This document shows, one piece after another, positions 9,932 through 22,186 of a stretch of DNA of 64,000 bases; the first letter of the stretch is position 1; each line of letters begins with the position of its first letter. A program made the position numbers and the translations under genes. Below the pieces are notes generated by a model. It was not told the DNA's origin. It searched no databases and saw nothing but the letters and a program-made list of their open reading frames with translations. The stretch is from contig OX365938.1 of NCBI GenBank assembly GCA_947243795.1, positions 310,001-374,000 of the forward strand, read 5' to 3'. The DNA is from Saccharomyces uvarum. Lineage: Eukaryota; Ascomycota; Saccharomycetes; Saccharomycetales; Saccharomycetaceae.

Positions 9932-10382
9932 ACTAGCTCGATTATATGTAAGTGAAGGCCTGGTTCTTGGAGAAAGCTTGTAGACTTGCACCTTGTCAAT
10001 TGCAACTTGTTTCTTTACTCCCACACTAGTTTAATTTCATTTTTTTTTCACATATATCAAGAAGAACAAGAAAATAAAAAAAAAACAATCGATGCAAAAT
10101 TGGCTGTCAGCAGGGTAACATAAATACACCTTATGAAGAAAACGGCGATGACGCTAGCCAGTAATAAACGTGTTGTAGTATAATAATAGAATAATTAAAA
10201 GCATCCCAATACGTATTGACAATAATTAGGAGATTTAGATACCTATAGAATCAAAGAATAGAAGCTAAAGAGTCGATGCAGAGAAAAGAGAGAAGTTACA
10301 TATACGTTAAAGATGAGAAATAAGGGAAAATCTACTCTCAAATTTAACTACAAAATACGAAATGATTTCAATTTTGTAGAAC
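9932..10382. other. NUP120 promoter / TMA19 3' region
   Basis: 451 bases. On the minus strand a five-codon upstream ORF (ATG AAA TTA AAC TAG, 10040 to 10026) precedes the NUP120 start by about 95 bases, followed at once by a GTG-initiated in-frame extension. The rest is AT-rich without a gene. Confidence 0.5.
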
Positions 10383-10886
10383 TTAGATCTTTTCTTCGAC
10401 GATACCGTGCTTCCAGATGGCAACAAATGGAGTAGTACCATCTTCACGGTAGTTCAACATGACGATCATGGCATCTGGGTCCATGGATTCACCAGTGAAG
10501 AATTCCCAGTCCTTGAAAGAACCAATAACCTTCTTGACATAGGTTTGAGCACCCTTTTCGAACTTGGAAATTTCATCTGGGTTAGATTCTTGCAACTTAG
10601 CCTTAACAGCCTTCATGTAACCCTTGATGTAGGTCAAGAAGGACTTCTTGTCGAAGGCGGTTTGTTGTAGACGGAAAGAGTGGACAACGTTGTTGACCAT
10701 TTCAGCACCTTCTTCAACATCGTCTTCAGCACCGTCAGCAGATGGGTTAGCACCGATATCGATGTTGTCGTTACCAACATTGACCATAGCACAGTCAGCT
10801 TCGTAGATAACGTCATCTACCAACTTAGCGTCGTAAGCATCAGACAACAATTCGTCGTTAGAGAAGATATCCTTGTAAATAATCAT
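10383..10886 (-). CDS. TMA19: Tma19, translationally controlled tumour protein homologue
   Basis: A 167-residue TCTP family protein. MIIYKDIFSNDELLSDAYD at the start, the Gly/Asn/Glu-rich loop near 40-60 and the C-terminal MVVMLNYREDG-like block (here MIVMLNYREDGTTPFVAIWKHG) are the two TCTP signatures in the right order. Codon use is highly biased, as for an abundant ribosome-associated protein. In yeast Tma19 associates with ribosomes and moves to mitochondria on oxidative stress. Complete and intact. Confidence 0.97.
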   Translation of the reverse strand: MIIYKDIFSNDELLSDAYDAKLVDDVIYEADCAMVNVGNDNIDIGANPSADGAEDDVEEGAEMVNNVVHSFRLQQTAFDKKSFLTYIKGYMKAVKAKLQESNPDEISKFEKGAQTYVKKVIGSFKDWEFFTGESMDPDAMIVMLNYREDGTTPFVAIWKHGIVEEKI

Positions 10887-11277
10887 ATTTGTTTATAGTG
10901 TGTTCTGTGGTGATCTGGTAAACGCAACTAAGATTTCGAGATGGAAACAATTAAATAAAAAAACAAAAAATTAGAGAAAGGTGATAAACAGCAAGGCAGA
11001 CCAAAATAAGAATAATCTCAAATGTCAATTGAAATAACTTTCTCCTTATAAATATATTGAAAGGAAGAAAAAAACGAAAAAAAAAAGCAGTAAAAAAAAT
11101 ATGAAATTTTCTACGAGAAATGCGTGCGGAATTCGATGAGTTTTGCCTCTGAAAAATTTTTCAAAAATTTTCCTTCATAGCGAAAAAAAAAAAAAGAAAC
11201 GAAACTGTAATATTGCCTGAGCTCATCACTTGTGGCCGTGTAGTATGGCAAAGTAGTCAAACATTGCAGACGTCTTG
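10887..11277. other. TMA19 promoter / OAR1 3' region
   Basis: A-rich and T-rich tracts around 11060-11200 suggest a nucleosome-poor promoter for TMA19. No gene seen. Confidence 0.5.
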
Positions 11278-12497
<1,220 letters not shown>

Positions 12498-14672
12498 TTA
12501 ATAGAAACCTCTTGAATTCTTAGAATTGTAATCATAACCGTTGTAACCATATGGAACACCTTGTTGTGCAGCAGCAGCGGCAGCAGCGGCGGCTTGTTGT
12601 TGCTGCTGTTGGAATTGATAGTATTGTTGGAATTGCATTTGTTGTTGTGGGTTGACAGGTTGTCCATTCTGTATTTGAGCTTCTGGTTGTGGTTGTGGTT
12701 GAGCTTGTGGTTGCTGCTGTTGTTGTGGTTGTTGCGATTGCTTTTGTTGGGCATCTTCAGCATGTTGTGCAACACCTTGGCTTGGACTTTGTTGCTCTTG
12801 GCCGTTTTGAGTTTGGTAGTAACTGTAGTTGTTCTTTGGTAATTGATATGGATATTGACCAGCTACCCCATATTGAGGTTGACCGTATGGAAAAGATTGT
12901 TGGTAAAAGTGAGCATAATATGGCATGAAAGATCCACCGTATGGTTGTTGCTGTTGCTGTTGCTGAGGTTGAGCATGAGCTGAGGCTGGAGAAGCAGCAG
13001 CGGCGGCAGCAGCAGCAGCAGCAGCAGCAGCACTAGTCAAGTTAGCAGTAGCGGCGGTGTTGGCGCCAGTCTGACCATAACCTTGTTGGAAGTTATATTG
13101 ATTGGCATTACCGGTGGTTTGACCGTTGTTTTGAGCAAGTTGTTGGTATTGTTGACCATAAGCGTATCCTTGAGAGTCAAACATACCTGGGTAAGAATAA
13201 CCAGGGAATTGGTTCTGATACATATAGTATTGTTGGGCAGCAACATTGTTTCCTTGTTTTTGACTTTGTGGACTTTGTTGTGATTGAGGTTGTTGTTGTT
13301 GTTGTGGTTGTGATTGAGGTTGTTGCTGTTGTGATTGTGATTGAGGTTGTTGCTGTTGTTGTTGTTGCTGTTGCTGTTGTTGTTGCTGAGCATATTGTTG
13401 TTGTTGGGATAGGTATTGTTGTTGTAGTTGATGTTGTTGCTGAGCGTATTGTTGCTGTTGCTGTTGAGTATAGTAGTTTTGGGATAGTTGTTCTTGTTGA
13501 GTTTGTGGTTGGACAGGCTGCTGTTGCTGTTGCTCTTGTTGGGAAACGGTATTTACTTGAGCTCCAGAAGGTTCTGAAACGACAGCAGTAACTTCAACTC
13601 TTTCTTCGATGACTTCGACATTCTCCTCTGGAGAAACTGGCTTTTCTTCTTCTAATTCTTCCTCTTCATCCTCATCCTCTTCTTCGTTCGATTCAGGGAC
13701 TTCTTCTTCACTAGATTCTTCAGAAAACTCTGCTCCTTCTCCTTCCTCCTCTTCTTCCTCCTCCTTTTCAACGGCCTCTGTCTCGTTGGCCTGTTCTGCA
13801 CCAGATTCCGTCTTTTGTTCTTCCTTCTTGATTTCACTTATTTCTTTCTTCAATTCATCAACGTTCTCCAAAGGAGAGTCTGTCTTTTTAACAGCTTTTG
13901 GTTTTGGTGTAGCAATAGCAGCCCATGACATCTTCTTTGGTTGAGAAGCAGATGGCTCAGAAGCGTTCTTTGACATTAATGAAGGTTGCTCTGTGTGCTT
14001 GTGTTCTTCTTTGTTTTCTTGTTCTACTTGCTGTTGCTGTTCTTCTTGCTGTTGCTGTTCTTCTTGCTCCTGTTCTTGCTCCTGTTCTAGTTCTTTTTCT
14101 TCTTCTTCTAATTCTTCTTCATTATCATTAGTATTTGTATCCTGAGGAACATCATGTCTGATGGTATCTACAGAAACGGCTGCTGCCCACGATGTAGTAT
14201 TCGAGACAGGCTTGGAAGGAACGGGCTTTCCTTTGTCGATATTGACATGCTTGCCACTAGTATGAGCTCGTGTCGCTTGTACCTTCTTCTTATTTCTGAC
14301 CTGAGAATAATTGTTACTGGTATTATGCTTTGTAGAAGTAGAAGGGTTGCTAGTATTAGAGCTCTTGTATGTAATATCATCTTCAGGGTTAGGCAAATGT
14401 TGTTGGGGGACATATGGATGTTGTTGTTCCTTCTTTTCATGTTTTTCCTTCTTAGCAGGCTTCTTTACTTCGTCCCATTTTGTTACTGCACCGGATGTAA
14501 TTTTGTCAATTATAGTTTCCAAATCATCATATTCTTGAACTATATCAATTAAATCATCACTCGTCCAGTCAGGGAACAATTCTGTAAGCGTGTCTATTTT
14601 GGACTTTAGCGCAGGATTTAGTTTTTTACTACTATGACTATTATGATTTGACTTCCTAAATTGTGTAGACAT
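12498..14672 (-). CDS. DEF1: Def1, RNA polymerase II degradation factor
   Basis: 724 residues; the S. cerevisiae protein has about 738. An N-terminal CUE-type ubiquitin-binding domain lies at about residues 20-65 ([19 protein letters not shown]... [10 protein letters not shown]). An acidic Glu-rich region covers about 290-350 and the C-terminal half is very Gln-rich, with a poly-Ala run near 570. Def1 recruits Elongin-Cullin ligase to stalled RNA polymerase II for ubiquitylation and decay after DNA damage. Partial proteasomal processing removes the Gln-rich C-terminus and lets it enter the nucleus. The Gln tract length is likely to vary between strains. Low-complexity mirror ORFs on the other strand are artefacts. 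Confidence 0.96.
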   Translation of the reverse strand: MSTQFRKSNHNSHSSKKLNPALKSKIDTLTELFPDWTSDDLIDIVQEYDDLETIIDKITSGAVTKWDEVKKPAKKEKHEKKEQQHPYVPQQHLPNPEDDITYKSSNTSNPSTSTKHNTSNNYSQVRNKKKVQATRAHTSGKHVNIDKGKPVPSKPVSNTTSWAAAVSVDTIRHDVPQDTNTNDNEEELEEEEKELEQEQEQEQEEQQQQEEQQQQVEQENKEEHKHTEQPSLMSKNASEPSASQPKKMSWAAIATPKPKAVKKTDSPLENVDELKKEISEIKKEEQKTESGAEQANETEAVEKEEEEEEEGEGAEFSEESSEEEVPESNEEEDEDEEEELEEEKPVSPEENVEVIEERVEVTAVVSEPSGAQVNTVSQQEQQQQQPVQPQTQQEQLSQNYYTQQQQQQYAQQQHQLQQQYLSQQQQYAQQQQQQQQQQQQQQPQSQSQQQQPQSQPQQQQQPQSQQSPQSQKQGNNVAAQQYYMYQNQFPGYSYPGMFDSQGYAYGQQYQQLAQNNGQTTGNANQYNFQQGYGQTGANTAATANLTSAAAAAAAAAAAAASPASAHAQPQQQQQQQPYGGSFMPYYAHFYQQSFPYGQPQYGVAGQYPYQLPKNNYSYYQTQNGQEQQSPSQGVAQHAEDAQQKQSQQPQQQQQPQAQPQPQPEAQIQNGQPVNPQQQMQFQQYYQFQQQQQQAAAAAAAAAQQGVPYGYNGYDYNSKNSRGFY
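13350..13396. repeat. Poly-glutamine trinucleotide tract in DEF1
   Basis: A run of TTG/CTG triplets on the plus strand encoding consecutive glutamines of Def1 on the minus strand. It is flanked by further interrupted Gln repeats for over 400 bases. Mixed CAA/CAG codons suggest moderate stability. Confidence 0.7.
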
Positions 14673-15118
14673 TATATATATATGATGATGTAGATTATAT
14701 TGAGAAAACGACCGAACAAAAATAAATATGTAAGTACTTTGAGTTGGTAATTTTTTTTGTGGTAATTGGTAAGTTTTTCTTCTTCTTGGTCGAAAGCAAT
14801 TTAAGAGAAAACAAACAAACGTTATATGGGATTACTGTTAAAATAGATAAAGTTCTGAAAAGGAATGAAACGTTTATATGGGAGGGAAACGAAAATTTTT
14901 CCTTTTCCTGCCACTTTTTTTGCCACCATTTTTCCGTTATTTGTTTGGCGAATGCTCACTATTGACGGGATCACGAACGACGTACTTCCTAAAAAGGTAA
15001 AGAACCAACACAGTTCAAATATTAAATGAACATTTTTATATTAAAGATTGATCTACGTTTATATTGTTTTTGTTGTTATTTACATGCTGGACCAGGGCAC
15101 CTGCCCTGAAATCAGTTT
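14673..15118. other. DEF1 promoter / MDM35 3' region
   Basis: 446 bases, with ATATATATATATG directly before DEF1 and T-rich stretches near 14745-14780. No gene seen. Confidence 0.5.
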
Positions 15119-15379
15119 TTATTTATCAGCTTCTTTTAGTTTGCCGCCGTTTTCAAATGGCGCTTCGTCTCTGGCTTCATCTAGGGCTGGTTTGATACCT
15201 TGCTTGACGAGTGCAGCGTTGACACAAGTAGTGTAGGCATCCCACTGTTTGGAGCATTCGTTCTCAACAGATTTCCCCTTCAGGAACTTTTCGCTGTACC
15301 ACTCATTAAAACAGCTGTCGTATTTTGTTTTCAACTCGGTACATTCGGGTGCAAAACTGGCTGACATTATATTCCCCAT
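15119..15379 (-). CDS. MDM35: Mdm35, intermembrane-space lipid-transfer chaperone
   Basis: 86 residues with a twin CX9C motif: Cys13-Cys23 and Cys42-Cys52. This helix-hairpin fold is oxidised by the Mia40 pathway in the mitochondrial intermembrane space. The length and the start [13 protein letters not shown] match yeast Mdm35. It binds and stabilises Ups1 and Ups2, which move phosphatidic acid and phosphatidylserine between mitochondrial membranes. An internal ATG at codon 5 could also serve as start; I keep the first. It is the homologue of human TRIAP1. Confidence 0.97.
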   Translation of the reverse strand: MGNIMSASFAPECTELKTKYDSCFNEWYSEKFLKGKSVENECSKQWDAYTTCVNAALVKQGIKPALDEARDEAPFENGGKLKEADK

Positions 15380-15615
15380 ATAAAACTAATAGCGTTGATA
15401 TTGTAAGTTCAAAAAAACACAAATTATATATCCTATACGGCCTACTCCCTGGATATTTGGTGTGTCCATCGTAGGTTTCTATCAGCATGTAAATGAAAAG
15501 GTGACCGCACTTCTCCCTATATTGAGAAATGAAAAAAGAGTTGGTGGGTTGGTTACCCTACCGTATTATTTTTTCATTAACGTGGCACATATGTAAAGAT
15601 AAAAACGTACTTATC

Positions 15616-16488
15616 CTATCTATTGGTTGAGAAATGGATGATAGTTCCTGGCTTGGGAACCTCCTTTGTACTCTCCTCTTCGTCTGGCCCCTCGTTATCG
15701 TCATCTGATCGTCCCTTCAAGCGGTGTTCCTGCTTTAAAGGCGAGCTTTCTATACTATTACTGTTCTCATCATCGTCGTTATTCATCTTATGTTGGCTTT
15801 CATGCGGCAATTGCTTCCGCATTTTATTGGGCACGATGGGGGACGGCACCATGCTTGAGCTGGACCCGTATTGCTCCTGTAACAGTAACGAGATCTTCCT
15901 CTTTCGACTTTGCCTCTGGATTGTGCTTTCGTCCTGACCGTGACCTGTGTCGCTATGGTCCTCTTCGACGAGATCTCGTTGGCCCCTAGAAGATGGCGCA
16001 TCGCCACCGTTGTCTTCATCACTAGAATCGGGCAGCTTCAATACCTGTCCCGTTGACGTTATGTTTGCTGTGTGGAAATCGTCTGTGTTGTCGTTAGTGA
16101 ACATTGAATGAGTGTTTCGGTTGGCGTCCATGGCCGGAGCAAAGTCGTCATCACCACCACCATGGGCTTGAAACTCCCCGCTCGAGTCCTCCGTGGAGGT
16201 GGGAAACATGCTAGCGTTATTATCGATCTTCTTCTTCGCGGGGGTGTTCTTCTCCGACGCCGCGTTAGCCTGCAAGTTCACAAGTCCAGTCTCTTGAAAC
16301 ATGGTACCCAGCCATTCGGTGCTGTCCATGATCCGCTCGCATACTTCTGAGTACTTAGCCACATGCGGTATGATGTCTTGGGTGATCTTATGAAAGCAGA
16401 AACTAAGATTCGAGTCTATTTTCTGCAAGTTCACTGTGATTTCTTGGTCCAGTTTCTCCAGCGATTCCTCTTTGCTAGCCGACTCCAT
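15616..16488 (-). CDS. ASK1: Ask1, DASH/Dam1 complex subunit
   Basis: 290 residues, starting MESASKEESLEKLDQEITVNLQKI, which matches yeast Ask1. The frame runs 10 codons further upstream but only to a GTG, so I use the ATG at 16488. The N-terminal helix (about 1-70) is the conserved part that assembles into the ten-subunit DASH ring, coupling kinetochores to microtubule ends. The rest is acidic and disordered, with SP/TP sites (IESSPLK, VPSPIVP) fitting Cdk1 regulation. The C-terminus (EVPKPGTIIHFSTNR) is also conserved. Divergent from SFK1. Confidence 0.96.
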   Translation of the reverse strand: MESASKEESLEKLDQEITVNLQKIDSNLSFCFHKITQDIIPHVAKYSEVCERIMDSTEWLGTMFQETGLVNLQANAASEKNTPAKKKIDNNASMFPTSTEDSSGEFQAHGGGDDDFAPAMDANRNTHSMFTNDNTDDFHTANITSTGQVLKLPDSSDEDNGGDAPSSRGQRDLVEEDHSDTGHGQDESTIQRQSRKRKISLLLQEQYGSSSSMVPSPIVPNKMRKQLPHESQHKMNNDDDENSNSIESSPLKQEHRLKGRSDDDNEGPDEEESTKEVPKPGTIIHFSTNR

Positions 16489-17254
16489 TTCCTGCGCTCC
16501 CTGTGTTGCCCTGTCCACACAACCCTTCTTCCCTGCCTTCCTTCCTACACCTCCCGTGTTGATAATTTAGTTCTGTTGATCGCACACGCTCACCGAAAAC
16601 CCAAAAAAAAAAAACCCAAAAAAAAAAGCCGCTTTTTTGTTACCCGCGCGGCTCTACCGCATCTAACCGGATCCATTACTAATCAAGTAAGGGACCTGCC
16701 CCCCATTGATGTGCCGGATATATCGCAACCACACTGCAACAGTGCAATGTTGGTCGGCGAAGCTTCGGATGATCAACATATACCACCGGCGCAACCATTT
16801 CAGCCATTTCCAACTCCTGCCAGCGCTCATTGTTGCCTAGATGAAGATCTTTTGCTCCTCCGTGTCGTGTGGGTTGTGTCCAAAGGGAGGATCCGCGGTA
16901 TCAGATTCAATGTCCGCGGTTTCCGATTCAAGGTCCGCGGTAGTAACTAAATGGATGGAAAAAAAAATGTGGAAAAATAGCAGCTTTTCCAAGCTGGGAG
17001 ATTTGCCATCAGGAAGAGGGTGGGCGAAACCGGATTTTGCTACTCTTTCATAGGGGTATTCAATTTATAAAGATAACAATTTTTTTGAAGTCGGGATATC
17101 CTTACTGGCTTAGGTTCAAGACGACTAAAAAGTTAAATAATAATAAGACACATTTTTTGCGGGATTAAATTTTTCTTCTCTTTAGATACTTTTGACATTC
17201 ATAGTAAAAAGTTCTGCTACATAATACAAACACAGAAGATACAAGCAAGACATC
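16489..17254. other. Divergent ASK1-SFK1 promoter region
   Basis: 766 bases between two starts. It contains an A-run with CCC interruptions near 16600-16627, a GC-rich block near 16640, and the three phased TCCGCGGT elements listed separately. A 195-codon open frame across 16363-16950 mostly overlaps ASK1 in antisense, has no good start and is partly made by the 21-bp repeat; I reject it as a gene. Confidence 0.55.
16892..16941 (+). promoter_or_regulatory. Three TCCGCGGT elements at 21-bp spacing upstream of SFK1
   Basis: TCCGCGGT occurs at 16892-16899, 16913-16920 and 16934-16941, each start exactly 21 bases after the previous. The intervening bases of the first two units are also similar (ATCAGATTCAATG and TTCCGATTCAAGG), so this is a short tandem repeat. 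The core CCGCGG is the everted CGG pair bound by Pdr1/Pdr3-type Zn2Cys6 factors (consensus close to TCCGYGGA). The array sits about 315-365 bases upstream of SFK1. Regulator identity is inference. Confidence 0.6.
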
Positions 17255-18316
17255 ATGTCCCATTTTAAAAGACCAGGTAACTGGCTGTTCATTGTACCCT
17301 GGATCGCGTTCATCCCATGGTACGGTATGCTGATAGCCATGCTTGCTTGTTGGGCTGGCCAAGGCCACCCCATCTATTGGTTCATGCACACTGAGCAATT
17401 CCCGGTATATATATCAGATATTGGTGCCACCAACCTAAGGCCTCTGTTTATATCGTGTGTAGCCTGGCAAGGTCTAGGCTACGTAATTACTGTCGCCTGC
17501 GAGTTTTTCCAGAGATCCGGATACTGGCCATTCCAATTGAAGAAGAACGACCAGTCTATCTCTGAATCTACGTCTTATGCTGAAAAATTGCATAGTGGTA
17601 AGTTCTTGATGCCTCCTTACTACACCAAGGATGAACGGAATCTGATCTTCACGGCCTTCGTTTTCGGCTGCATCGCTGAGCTGGGTCTTTTATTCTGCTC
17701 CATCTTCTCCACCGCTCTGTACCATCACGTCCACATCGCTATGGTCTCCGTCTTTGTCGTCTTTATGTTCCTGTCTATTTGCTGTTTGAGCGCGGAATAC
17801 TTTCTCATGGGGAGACATTATGCCTCAATCCATCCTCTAGCCAACTCTAATCTCAACACGCAATCCTCCGAAAAAAGCTTCAACCAGAGCTTTAATATTG
17901 TAGACGACCTACCTTGGTACAAGTGGCAAGGTCACATTTGGAACAAATTCACAATCAGTGCCACCCTAAAAACTATATGGTTGGCCTTGGCTGTTGTTTG
18001 GGCTATTTGCTTCGGTGCCATCAATGATAGATCTAAGAGTGCTTGTTTCGAGTGGCTGTTGGCATTTTGGTTTGGTGTCATATTTATGATTATTTCCGTC
18101 GATTTTTATATGGGTGGTAGATATAGACAATCTCGCTATTTTAAGCACGTGGAATCATTTTCGGGTTATTACAAGTACGATAAGGCGCTAGGCCTTTACC
18201 ATAGCGAAGAAGTTTTGCCTTCCGACGACACCGCCGACGCAATTACTACAGAAACAGCTTCTTCAAATAACCACGATAACGCCGCTTCAAATGAATCCTT
18301 CCAAGTCGTTGTATGA
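17255..18316 (+). CDS. SFK1: Sfk1, plasma-membrane protein linked to Stt4 and lipid asymmetry
   Basis: 353 residues, the yeast Sfk1 length. Six hydrophobic segments are visible at about 7-30, 60-80, 125-147, 152-177, 235-253 and 262-282, with a hydrophilic C-terminal tail rich in Ser, Thr and Asn. This is the TMEM150/DRAM-like architecture. In yeast Sfk1 helps place the phosphatidylinositol 4-kinase Stt4 at the plasma membrane and influences phospholipid asymmetry and ergosterol retention. The start MSHFKRPGNWLFIVPWIAF matches. The promoter holds the triple TCCGCGGT array. Confidence 0.95.
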   Translation: MSHFKRPGNWLFIVPWIAFIPWYGMLIAMLACWAGQGHPIYWFMHTEQFPVYISDIGATNLRPLFISCVAWQGLGYVITVACEFFQRSGYWPFQLKKNDQSISESTSYAEKLHSGKFLMPPYYTKDERNLIFTAFVFGCIAELGLLFCSIFSTALYHHVHIAMVSVFVVFMFLSICCLSAEYFLMGRHYASIHPLANSNLNTQSSEKSFNQSFNIVDDLPWYKWQGHIWNKFTISATLKTIWLALAVVWAICFGAINDRSKSACFEWLLAFWFGVIFMIISVDFYMGGRYRQSRYFKHVESFSGYYKYDKALGLYHSEEVLPSDDTADAITTETASSNNHDNAASNESFQVVV

Positions 18317-18818
18317 GTAATCTCTACTAATGTTACTTTAGAAATACTCCGCCAAATTGCAAGCGATCTCTTTTTTACCTTTCTTACAAGCATATTTTAA
18401 TTAACTGGCAAGAGGATTGCCATCATTTTTCCATCATTTTCTTTTCTATTCATGTATTGATATATCTAATATCTAATTCTATATTTTATCTTTAAACTGT
18501 TTAATATTTTTCAATCCTTCTGATATTGTCTTCTGACCGCTTTTTTTTTTGGCATCTTGAACCCCTCACTGTCCCCTAAAATTAACAATCTTTTAAGACA
18601 AAAAAGACTATATAGTAAGAATATTATTTACCATACATAATTAATTAGAGTATATTTTTGATCTTTTGGCTTGTCGGACGGAAATAAAGTAAAAATTAAG
18701 CATTAAAGTAAAAATTAAGAGAAATAGAAGTAATAATAAAAACATAACAAAACAGCGTTCACGTCATGGGAAATATCCAAGCAAGCTGCCACACTAGCAA
18801 CAGAGGATTAGTAGAATA
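18317..18818. other. Convergent SFK1-EIS1 3' region
   Basis: 502 AT-rich bases. A short direct repeat AAAGTAAAAATTAAG occurs twice in 18680-18720. Nothing else seen. Confidence 0.55.
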
Positions 18819-21542
18819 TTAAATAATCTCCTTGAAAAAACTTTCTTTACCGCGAACATTCGAATCGTTGGAGTCCTGGATCTTTATATCGGATTCATCT
18901 TGATCATCGGTAACTTCGTTACCGTAATCGTTTTCGAATGACCCTTGAGAAAATCCACTGAAGGATCGACGAGGTTTGTCATTATGATGAACCAATTCCT
19001 TTTCCATTTCTGATCCCGTTGCGTTTACCACAGGTTCACTTTTTAAGGTTGCAGATTCTGTACCGGATGGCCCCTTTATACCGGCGGTCTTACCAAACAA
19101 GAACTCCTCGATTGTTGTCGACCCTCGCGTTTCCTTAACTGGCCTTAAGGTCTTTTCGTTTTTAGATAGGACAGGGGATTGATGTACATTGCCTGGCCTC
19201 GCTTCCTTTTCCTTATTAGTAGTTGGAGTTTCAGGCCTTTCATCTAAAACACCACTAACGCCGGTGACCGATCTAGCACTTGCTGAGCTGTCCACATCTT
19301 TCCCTGAACTGTATGCAGAAAGGAATCGATTCTTAACAGTAGCTTTGGGAGACGCACTTCTTACCACGCGTGCTGATTTTACATCTGTAGTTGGTGTATA
19401 CAACATGTCATCTTGAGCAACATTGAGTTCATTCCTTACGCCTTCTTCGCCTTCAGTGAAGTTCCCAGATCTTGTCGATGATAAGTTCTCCTTCCTGAGT
19501 CGGATTTTGTGCTCATACAGCTTAATTTTTCTTTTGTTAACCATCTCATCAATTTCCAATTGTTGCAGCATGGCCTCTTCTGAAGCCAATTCAGCTTCTT
19601 GCTTCGCCTTTTCTGCAAGAATGACCACAGAATCATTCACGGTAGCATCCATAAGATGCCATCCACCACCAAATTTCTCTTCTCGTGTGGCTGTCAAAGC
19701 TCCTCCCGTATCAATTCTTACTTCAAAATTATAGATGTCACTTCTGTGCTCATTAATAGATACATTCAACCTTTTGATCTGACCCTGTACTCTGTCGTGC
19801 TCGTCTAGCAGCTTATCATATCCATGAGTCGAGGCTCTCAAATCATCAGGATACAATCTAGCTGCCTGAGCCTGTTCAATATTTGTATTCTCGAGATCTC
19901 TTTGACAGGATTCACTCCAATCTTTTACGTCACCTTCTTCTTCTGATACACTTTTGGACAGCACTCCTTGCAATTCAACCCTCAAATGTTCACGATCTTG
20001 CTTAATGATTTGCAATTCCTTCTCCTTCTCTTCTACTTCGGCACCCATATTATTTACCAGCAAGTTGTAGGCTTGCCCAGTCTCAGCTTGTTTGGCTACT
20101 TTTTCCTGTTGCCGTTTTGATTCCATTGCTAACAAAATCTGCCTGTCATTTTGCTCTTTTGTACGTTCCATAAATTTCCAGTTTTCGTACTCTTGATCAA
20201 GGATACTTGTCCTTTTCTCAATATCCTGGTCAACATCACGCTGTCTATTAGCCCTATCGCTGATTTCATTTATTACGGGCGATATCAAATTTCTGGCTAC
20301 AGTATTAACTTCTTCAGGAGTTATCCACAAACCACCACCTAGGTAGATTTTCTTTTTCAGCTCTTGATTAGCCGAGTAGTGCTTTAAAGCAATGTCTACA
20401 GCAAGCTTGTTATAAGCTTGGTTACCAAACAGAATCAAATAAGCATCGTTAGAGTCAATGTCCCGCAACTTCTTATTTGCAAGTTTTTGAGCTTCATGTA
20501 GCACCAGCGGAGATGATATTTGCTTTAAGTACGTCTTCTTTTGAAGCTCTTTTGCAGCGAAATTTGGGTCCACTAATGCCCTCGGATCAAGATCCTTTAC
20601 CGCATCAGCCGCGCTCTTTGCATACATATACTGACGATCATTCAGCCCTTGCCTCCCGTCGCCAGGCTGAGCTTCCAAGAATTCCTCAGCTGAACGTTCT
20701 AGTTTTTTTAAGGTTCCCTTTTTGAAAACTTCCTTGTTGGCTTTAGACACACCACTCTCCTTACCAGTCAGTAGTCCATTTTGAAAATTCACCTTTTCTG
20801 GATACAACCTACCGTTGATTCTTTTAATTGCTCTTCTTTCAGCCCCATCTAACACCTTGGATAAATCTAATGATTTAAAACCTGCCGGATGTTGAGGATT
20901 GACACTGTTTGCATCAAAGCTATTACCGATAGCTGTCGCAGCAGAGGAAGCAGGCTTGCTTCTATTAGAGACAACAACCGTGGAATTGTCTGACGAAAAA
21001 TTAGAAGCCAACGCCTTTTGTGCGGCAGACCTGGTTAAAGATTCCCTTTTACCCTTCAGACCCAAATTAATCTTCATAGGAATCTCTACAGGTGGCGTTA
21101 AAGGAATCTTAGAAAATGTTATTTTAGAAGCCTCATTCAGGGCCTTTTGTTCGATTGTAGGTCCGACAGGCTCATCAATCGATTTCTTGTTCCTATTCGC
21201 TAAACGAGCAGCCAAGTCTGCAGATTCACTACCAGTATCTCCTAAGCCGAGTGTCTTGTGGTAGGCCGGAGTATTCAAGATACCATATTTTTGTTTCGTG
21301 TGGTATATAGCCTCTTTACTCAAAGGTTGCCCATCGTGCTGATAAGTAGAATATATACTTTTTAGCTTTTGGACATGGTCTGGGAACGTGCGAGGTGTTT
21401 TCGAAGCTGAGCGATGCATTTCAGAAGAATGCAGCGACTTTCGCAAAGTAGACACTCTAACCGTCTCCCTTTCCGTAGTTAATTCAGAAGAGGTCCGAAT
21501 AGGCTCTACATTAGTGGTATCCAACGAAGAGATTAGCGACAT
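18819..21542 (-). CDS. EIS1: Eis1, eisosome component
   Basis: A 907-residue hydrophilic protein in the YKL050C position; the S. cerevisiae protein is a little longer. The N-terminus is Ser/Thr-rich. The middle has long charged helices with coiled-coil character (about 430-520 and 610-690, e.g. [32 protein letters not shown] split over two helices). The C-terminus is disordered. Eis1 localises to eisosomes, the plasma-membrane furrows organised by Pil1/Lsp1, and has a paralogue (YMR031C). No enzymatic motif is seen. Identification rests on position, size and general sequence character. Confidence 0.88.
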   Translation of the reverse strand: MSLISSLDTTNVEPIRTSSELTTERETVRVSTLRKSLHSSEMHRSASKTPRTFPDHVQKLKSIYSTYQHDGQPLSKEAIYHTKQKYGILNTPAYHKTLGLGDTGSESADLAARLANRNKKSIDEPVGPTIEQKALNEASKITFSKIPLTPPVEIPMKINLGLKGKRESLTRSAAQKALASNFSSDNSTVVVSNRSKPASSAATAIGNSFDANSVNPQHPAGFKSLDLSKVLDGAERRAIKRINGRLYPEKVNFQNGLLTGKESGVSKANKEVFKKGTLKKLERSAEEFLEAQPGDGRQGLNDRQYMYAKSAADAVKDLDPRALVDPNFAAKELQKKTYLKQISSPLVLHEAQKLANKKLRDIDSNDAYLILFGNQAYNKLAVDIALKHYSANQELKKKIYLGGGLWITPEEVNTVARNLISPVINEISDRANRQRDVDQDIEKRTSILDQEYENWKFMERTKEQNDRQILLAMESKRQQEKVAKQAETGQAYNLLVNNMGAEVEEKEKELQIIKQDREHLRVELQGVLSKSVSEEEGDVKDWSESCQRDLENTNIEQAQAARLYPDDLRASTHGYDKLLDEHDRVQGQIKRLNVSINEHRSDIYNFEVRIDTGGALTATREEKFGGGWHLMDATVNDSVVILAEKAKQEAELASEEAMLQQLEIDEMVNKRKIKLYEHKIRLRKENLSSTRSGNFTEGEEGVRNELNVAQDDMLYTPTTDVKSARVVRSASPKATVKNRFLSAYSSGKDVDSSASARSVTGVSGVLDERPETPTTNKEKEARPGNVHQSPVLSKNEKTLRPVKETRGSTTIEEFLFGKTAGIKGPSGTESATLKSEPVVNATGSEMEKELVHHNDKPRRSFSGFSQGSFENDYGNEVTDDQDESDIKIQDSNDSNVRGKESFFKEII

Positions 21543-22186
21543 TGCTTAAAATATTCCGCGATTTTCGCTGCAGCTTTGTTGTCAATTACACTCTGAAAAC
21601 ACGTACGTACTCCTGTGTGACTCTTTTATATTATAGAGGTCACGGAAGGAATGTGATTCTCTGTAAATTCTCATACATTAAATACGAGCATTGCCCCATC
21701 TTTTTCAGCATATATAGCTTGCAGGTGTGTATCCCTTAATTGGCATGAAAAAGAAACAGCCTTTACCCTTAACCTTTGATCTGGAACCTCATCGCGACAT
21801 ATAGGGGACGGCCAGGATGTCTCACGCAGTGCTTTAGAGAAAGCAGATGAAGGAAAAAAATGCCATTCGTTTACAGGAAACGTCGAACCGGAGGAATAAA
21901 TATTCAACTGTATAATAACCGTATTTAAGATATTGAAGATGCCTCAAGTGCGTATGAAGAATAGAGAAAGCTCTTATTTTCAATATAAAATCATAGTATA
22001 AACGCGGCAACGTTTGTTCTCACCCCAAAACAAAGGACCGAGATTACATTATCCCTGAAATGCAAGCCTGCATTTGTTCTTCAACTAACCCGTGAATTTC
22101 ATTTTCACGCCCCTCAACTGTGGAGTGAGAATACTGTGGAGTAGCAGTATATCATGAAACCTTAAATAACTGATGTGTCACCATCA
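21543..22186. other. EIS1 promoter / CSE4 3' region
   Basis: 644 bases without a supported gene. A TATATAG lies near 21712 and several short open frames have no motif. Confidence 0.5.

Noticed and set aside
12561-14538. Poly-Leu, poly-Val and poly-Ser frames antisense to DEF1
   Set aside because: Produced by CAG/CAA and GAA repeats read on the other strand or in other frames.
16363-16950. 195-codon frame antisense to ASK1 and into the ASK1-SFK1 promoter
   Set aside because: Its C-terminal repeats are the translated 21-bp promoter repeat and the rest is opposite ASK1; no homology recognised.
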